Shown here piece by piece: positions 5,786 to 8,844 of a stretch of 8,844 nucleotides of DNA (its first letter is position 1; each line of letters starts with the position of its first letter). The notes under the pieces are model-generated. The model made no database searches and was not told where the DNA came from. It was given only the letters and a program-made list of their open reading frames with translations. A program made the position numbers and the translations under genes. Source of the stretch: Thermoplasmata archaeon (GTDB lineage Archaea; Thermoplasmatota; Thermoplasmata; Lutacidiplasmatales; UBA184); assembly GCA_030043255.1 (NCBI GenBank), contig JASHYB010000028.1, positions 1 through 8,844 of the forward strand, in the 5' to 3' direction.

Positions 5786-7429
5786 ATGGGTCGGTCGACC
5801 TCGCGGCAGTTCCGCTTCGGCCGCGCGCAGCTCGAGGCCCGGGACGGCGAGAGCCTGCTGGCGGCGCTGGCGCGCCGGGGCTGGCCGTCGCTCGTCCGCT
5901 CGGTCCGCTACCACCGGCCGCGCGGCCCGATGTGCGGCGTCGGCGACTGCACCGGCTGCCTCGTGCGCGTCAACGGCGTGCCGAACCAGCGGGCCTGCCG
6001 GCGCCCCGTCCGCGAGGGGGACCAGGTCCTGACCGAGAACTCCTGGCCGAGCCCGCGCCACGACCTCTTCGGCATCGCCGACCTTCTGTTGCCGCACGGC
6101 CTCGACACCGTCCACGGCCTGCGTCGTCCGGCGTTCCTCACCGGGACCTACCAGCGGGCGGTCCGCCGCCTCGCCGGCTACGGCCACGCCCCCGATCCCC
6201 CGGCCTCCGCGACCGCCGCCGAGCCGCACCGGCGCGAGGCGGAGGTGCTCGTCGTCGGCGCCGGTCGCTCGGGCCGGGCGAGCGCCGAGGCGCTCGTCCG
6301 CGCGGGGCTCCGGCCCCTGCTGCTCGAGCGTCGGGCCGACGCCGTGCCGGTCGACGGGGCCGAGACGCTCGCCGGCACGACCGCATCGATGCTCGCCCCT
6401 CCGGCGGGCGGGACCGACCGGTTCTCGCTCCTCGGCTTCGACCTGGACGGCGCCGGGGTGGTCGTGCGGGCCCGCTCCGTCGTGGTCGCGACCGGCGGCT
6501 ACGACGCCGGGCTGCTCTTCGAGGGCTCCGACCGCCCCGGCGTCGTGACCGGGGACCTCGCCCTCTCCGGGGTCGGCCTGCCGCTCGGGCCCAGCGTCAT
6601 CGTCGGCAGCGGCGAGCGGGCCCGCACGGTCGTCGAGCGCCTCGGCAAGGACGCGGCGGCGGTGGTCGCCTTCGGCGACATCGGCCCCGAGCTCGTCCGC
6701 ACGGCGGCGGAGCTGGAGGTACCGCTGTACCCGCGCTCGCGGGTGGTCCGGGCCGTCGGTCGGGGCCGGGTCCGCGCGCTGGAGGTCGCGCGGCGCGACG
6801 GCGCCGGCCGCTTCCGGCTCGCCTGCTCGGCGGTGGTCCTCGCCCACCGCCGGCTGCCGAACGATCAGCTGCTGTTCCAGGCCGGAGCCGCCCGCAGCTG
6901 GCGGGACACGCCCGGGGCGTACTTTCCGGAGGTCGACCGGCGAGGCCGGACCGGCGTGGCCCGGCTGTTCGCTGTCGGCTCGGCGGCCCGCCCGGCGGGC
7001 TCGGCCGCACCGAGCGCCGACGAGCTCGCGGACGCGGTACGGGGCCAGGAGACGACGCTCGCTCCGTCGCCGCCGGAACTGGGGGGGCGTCCGGGGGAGC
7101 TGCTCGCCTACTACCGGGAGCTGCTGCGGGAGCGCCGGCGCGGCAAGTGGGTCCTCTGCCCCTGCGAGGACGTCCTCCTGGAGGAGGTCGAGCGGGCGGT
7201 CGAGCGGGGGTTCCGGGGCCTCGAGGTGGTCAAGCGCTACACCGGGGTCGGCACCGGCCTCTGCCAGGGACGGTACTGCCTGCCGGAGGCGATCGTCGCG
7301 CTCGCCATCCTCGAAGGACGTCCGCCGACCGAGGTCGGCTTCATCACCCAGCGACCCCCGCTGGTCCCCACCCCGCTCAGCGCGCTCGCCGCGGTCGCCG
7401 GCGAGTTCGCGACGGAGCTCCCCCCGTGA
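5786..7429 (+). CDS. fused ferredoxin / FAD / BFD-[2Fe-2S] oxidoreductase, sarcosine oxidase alpha or HcnA-HcnB type
   Basis: From ATG 5786 the protein has 547 residues. Residues about 5-80 form a ferredoxin (Fer2_4) domain with YHRPRG and four cysteines C50, C55, C58 and C71 (C-X4-C-X2-C-X12-C), enough for a [2Fe-2S] cluster. An FAD domain follows with VVGAGRSG (156-163), the strand-end LLLERR, and VVVATGG (232-238). A second nucleotide strand VIVGSGER (271-278) comes next. A BFD-like domain ends the conserved part, with CPCEDV (C458, C460) and GLCQGRYC (C493, C498) for a second [2Fe-2S] cluster. This matches HcnA+HcnB, or the alpha chain of sarcosine/opine oxidase without its C-terminal GcvT domain. 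The stretch between the two FAD motifs is about 75 residues and lacks the usual GG loop, so FAD binding may differ. An in-frame ATG at 5690 lies upstream of the TATA box and was rejected. It likely transfers electrons from the partner flavoprotein that follows. Confidence 0.85.
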   Translation: MGRSTSRQFRFGRAQLEARDGESLLAALARRGWPSLVRSVRYHRPRGPMCGVGDCTGCLVRVNGVPNQRACRRPVREGDQVLTENSWPSPRHDLFGIADLLLPHGLDTVHGLRRPAFLTGTYQRAVRRLAGYGHAPDPPASATAAEPHRREAEVLVVGAGRSGRASAEALVRAGLRPLLLERRADAVPVDGAETLAGTTASMLAPPAGGTDRFSLLGFDLDGAGVVVRARSVVVATGGYDAGLLFEGSDRPGVVTGDLALSGVGLPLGPSVIVGSGERARTVVERLGKDAAAVVAFGDIGPELVRTAAELEVPLYPRSRVVRAVGRGRVRALEVARRDGAGRFRLACSAVVLAHRRLPNDQLLFQAGAARSWRDTPGAYFPEVDRRGRTGVARLFAVGSAARPAGSAAPSADELADAVRGQETTLAPSPPELGGRPGELLAYYRELLRERRRGKWVLCPCEDVLLEEVERAVERGFRGLEVVKRYTGVGTGLCQGRYCLPEAIVALAILEGRPPTEVGFITQRPPLVPTPLSALAAVAGEFATELPP

Positions 7430-8589
7430 CGTTCGCCCGGCGCGACTACCGGGCCGTCGTCGTCGGCGCCGGGATCATCGGGCTGTACACCGCCTACCAC
7501 CTGGCCCGCCGGGGGGCCGGTCCGGTCCTGGTCGTCGACCGGGGGTTCCTCTCCTCGGGCGGCTCCGGGCGCAACGGCGGCGGGGTGCGCCAGCAGTGGG
7601 AGACGCGCGGAACGATCCGCCTCGCGCGCGAGGCGGTGGCGGCGTACCGCCGGTTCGGCCGCGACTTCGGGACGAACGTCTGGTTCCGCCAGGGAGGCTA
7701 CCTGTTCCTCGCCGAGGGGCCGGCCGAGCTGGAGCGCCTCGCCCGCGTCCACGAGGTGGTGCGCTCCGAGGGGCTGCCGTCGCAGCTGCTGACCGCCGAG
7801 CAGGTCGCCGAACGGGTCCCGGGGATCGCGCCGGGGTCGGTGGTCGGCGGCTCGTTCCTGGCCTCCGACGGCACCGTCTACCCGTTCCCGGCGGTGTGGG
7901 GGCTCTACGAGGCGGTCCGCGCGCTCGGCGTCGAGGTCGTGCTCGGCGTGAGCGCGCTCGGGGTGCGCGCGGAGCAGGGCCGGGTCCAGGGCGTCGAGAC
8001 CAGCGCCGGACCGGCGGGCGCCCCGACGGTCGTGAACGCGGCCGGCGGCTGGTCCGCCGAGTTCTCGCGGGCCTGCGGCCTAGAGGTGCCGAACGTCGCG
8101 ACGCGGCACGAGATCCTGGCGACCGAGCCGATGAAGCCGTTCCTGGACCCGATGGTGGTGCGCGCCTCCGACGGGCTGTACTTCAGCCAGACGATGCGCG
8201 GCGAGCTGGTCGGGGGGCTCACGGTGCCGCACGAGCCGGGGACCCGGCGCGGCGTGCCGAGCTCGCCCCGGTTCGTGACGGCGATGGCTCGCGCGCTGGT
8301 CGGCCTGCTGCCCCGCCTGCGGGGGCTCGGGGTGCTGCGCGCCTGGGCCGGGTTCTACGACGACAGCCCGGACGGCCTGCCGGTGATCGGCGAGGACCCG
8401 CGCCTGGGGGGCTTCGTCCACGCGAACGGCTTCGGCGGGCACGGTTTCATGCTGGCGCCGTCGGCGAGCGAGCGCGTCGCCCGCGCCGTCCTGGCTGAGC
8501 CGGTCGACCTGGACCCGAAGGAGTTCTCCCCGGCGAGGTTCCTCGGGAGCGGGGCCGCCCCGAGCCGAGAGCGGCTGCAGCTCGGCTGA
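7426..8589 (+). CDS. FAD-dependent amine/amino-acid oxidoreductase, sarcosine oxidase beta / DAO type
   Basis: The 387-residue protein begins at GTG 7426, which overlaps the previous stop as GTGA, with GGAG at 7414-7417 as a ribosome site. It has the N-terminal dinucleotide fold VVVGAGIIGL (11-20) and the ribose-binding Asp38 in VVDRG. Next comes the flavin loop SSGGSGRNGGGVRQQW (43-58), then the substrate-domain segments RHEILATEPMKPFLD (227-241) and LYFSQTMRGELVGG (251-264). The C-terminal FAD closure PDGLPVIGEDP and NGFGGHGFMLAP (334-345) completes the DAO/SoxB pattern. It is expected to oxidise a C-N bond of a secondary amine or amino acid (sarcosine, proline, an opine or glycine are family substrates) and pass electrons to the upstream iron-sulfur subunit. 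The upstream frame extension to 5932 is a shadow of the partner gene. No SoxG, SoxD or GcvT gene follows. Confidence 0.88.
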   Translation: MTFARRDYRAVVVGAGIIGLYTAYHLARRGAGPVLVVDRGFLSSGGSGRNGGGVRQQWETRGTIRLAREAVAAYRRFGRDFGTNVWFRQGGYLFLAEGPAELERLARVHEVVRSEGLPSQLLTAEQVAERVPGIAPGSVVGGSFLASDGTVYPFPAVWGLYEAVRALGVEVVLGVSALGVRAEQGRVQGVETSAGPAGAPTVVNAAGGWSAEFSRACGLEVPNVATRHEILATEPMKPFLDPMVVRASDGLYFSQTMRGELVGGLTVPHEPGTRRGVPSSPRFVTAMARALVGLLPRLRGLGVLRAWAGFYDDSPDGLPVIGEDPRLGGFVHANGFGGHGFMLAPSASERVARAVLAEPVDLDPKEFSPARFLGSGAAPSRERLQLG

Positions 8590-8687
8590 CCCGGTACCCG
8601 GGGTAGTCGCCGTCCGTCGGCGGCACGCCCTCGCCCCCGCGCGCGATGCCCCCCGGCCGAGCGGCCGTCGAGGGCGCGGCGCCAGCC

Positions 8688-8692
8688 TCTTA
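8688..8692 (+). promoter_or_regulatory. weak TATA-like patch before the last gene
   Basis: The sequence tctta (8688-8692) is the only T/A-rich patch in the 127-base gap. Its centre is 27 bases before GTG 8717, the same spacing as the two better boxes that precede ATG starts in this window. The match to an archaeal TATA consensus is poor, so this is tentative. Confidence 0.3.
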
Positions 8693-8716
8693 CGGAGAGG
8701 CCCCGCTCGGCCCGGC

Positions 8717-8844
8717 GTGATCGGCCAGTTCCCGTGGGACCCGTTCCCCCACGACGAGCCGGAGCCGACCGGCACCGACCCGCTGCTCGCCGCGGTGTAC
8801 CGGGCGGCGGTCGAGGGCTCCGACGCCTACCGGGCGGTGCGGTC
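8717..8844 (+). CDS. 3'-truncated gene, possibly glycerate 2-kinase (MOFRL type)
   Basis: From GTG 8717 the frame stays open for 42 codons to the window end. After a Pro/Asp/Glu-rich start, the segment DPLLAAVYRAAVEGSDAYRAVR resembles the N-terminal helix of type 2 glycerate kinases, as I recall it (roughly 'ifraAleavDPyravr'). These phosphorylate glycerate to 2-phosphoglycerate, a step of the non-phosphorylative Entner-Doudoroff pathway in Thermoplasmata and other archaea. Only this short stretch is available, so the identification is a suggestion; the open frame itself is better supported. The start rests on the weak TATA-like patch 27 bases upstream and on GC-rich codon use. Confidence 0.4.
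   Translation, partial: MIGQFPWDPFPHDEPEPTGTDPLLAAVYRAAVEGSDAYRAVR

Noticed and set aside
8590..8667. GC hairpins after the amine oxidoreductase gene (CCCGG-TAC-CCGGG at 8590-8602, CGCCG-tccgt-CGGCG at 8608-8622, CGGCCG repeated at 8654-8667) as terminators
   Set aside because: The stems are only 5-6 bases, no T-run follows, and archaeal termination relies on T-rich tracts. Short GC hairpins are expected by chance here.

Overview
The window is very GC-rich (roughly three quarters G+C by eye, codon third positions almost all G or C) and looks like an archaeal chromosome segment. Three A/T-rich TATA-like boxes (taaata, tatata, taaata) stand out against the GC background. Two lie about 26-30 bases before an ATG, the spacing expected of leaderless archaeal mRNAs; the third lies about 32 bases before a GTG. 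The minus-strand regulator joins an AbrB/SpoVT-type DNA-binding domain to PhoU repeats, an architecture typical of archaea. The proteins are Arg-rich and not strongly acidic, which argues against haloarchaea. A high-GC Thermoplasmatota-like lineage would fit, but that is inference and not proven by the sequence. No rRNA, tRNA, CRISPR, IS element or phage gene was seen.

Layout. On the plus strand, 1-2995 carries a DMT/EamA transporter (5' end missing), a PEP mutase/isocitrate lyase-superfamily protein, a small dual-specificity phosphatase and a class I SAM methyltransferase. They are closely spaced and no TATA box is evident between them. A fresh leaderless promoter at 3055-3060 then starts a two-gene unit: a 99-residue protein consisting of little more than a Fur-type zinc/dimerisation domain, and a full-length iron-alcohol-dehydrogenase-fold protein that seems to have lost most of its metal ligands. 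That unit converges on a minus-strand PhoU/AbrB regulator (4565-5668), and the two stop codons share one CTAG. The regulator is divergent from a two-gene oxidoreductase operon (5786-8589). Its first gene fuses a [2Fe-2S] ferredoxin domain, an FAD domain and a BFD-type [2Fe-2S] domain. Its second is a SoxB/DAO-type FAD amine oxidoreductase joined by a GTGA stop/start overlap. A last gene, cut by the window end, may be a glycerate 2-kinase.

How the parts may work together. The oxidoreductase pair resembles the alpha/beta core of heterotetrameric sarcosine oxidase, dye-linked proline dehydrogenase, opine oxidase and hydrogen cyanide synthase. It probably oxidises a secondary amine or amino acid and passes electrons through flavin and iron-sulfur centres to an unknown acceptor. 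The folate (GcvT) domain and SoxG/SoxD are absent here. The PhoU/AbrB gene shares its promoter region and is a candidate regulator. The strongest oddities are the Fur-domain-only protein and its degenerate Fe-ADH partner. Both are members of metal-dependent families that lack parts normally needed for the canonical activity, yet they keep intact reading frames and their own promoter.
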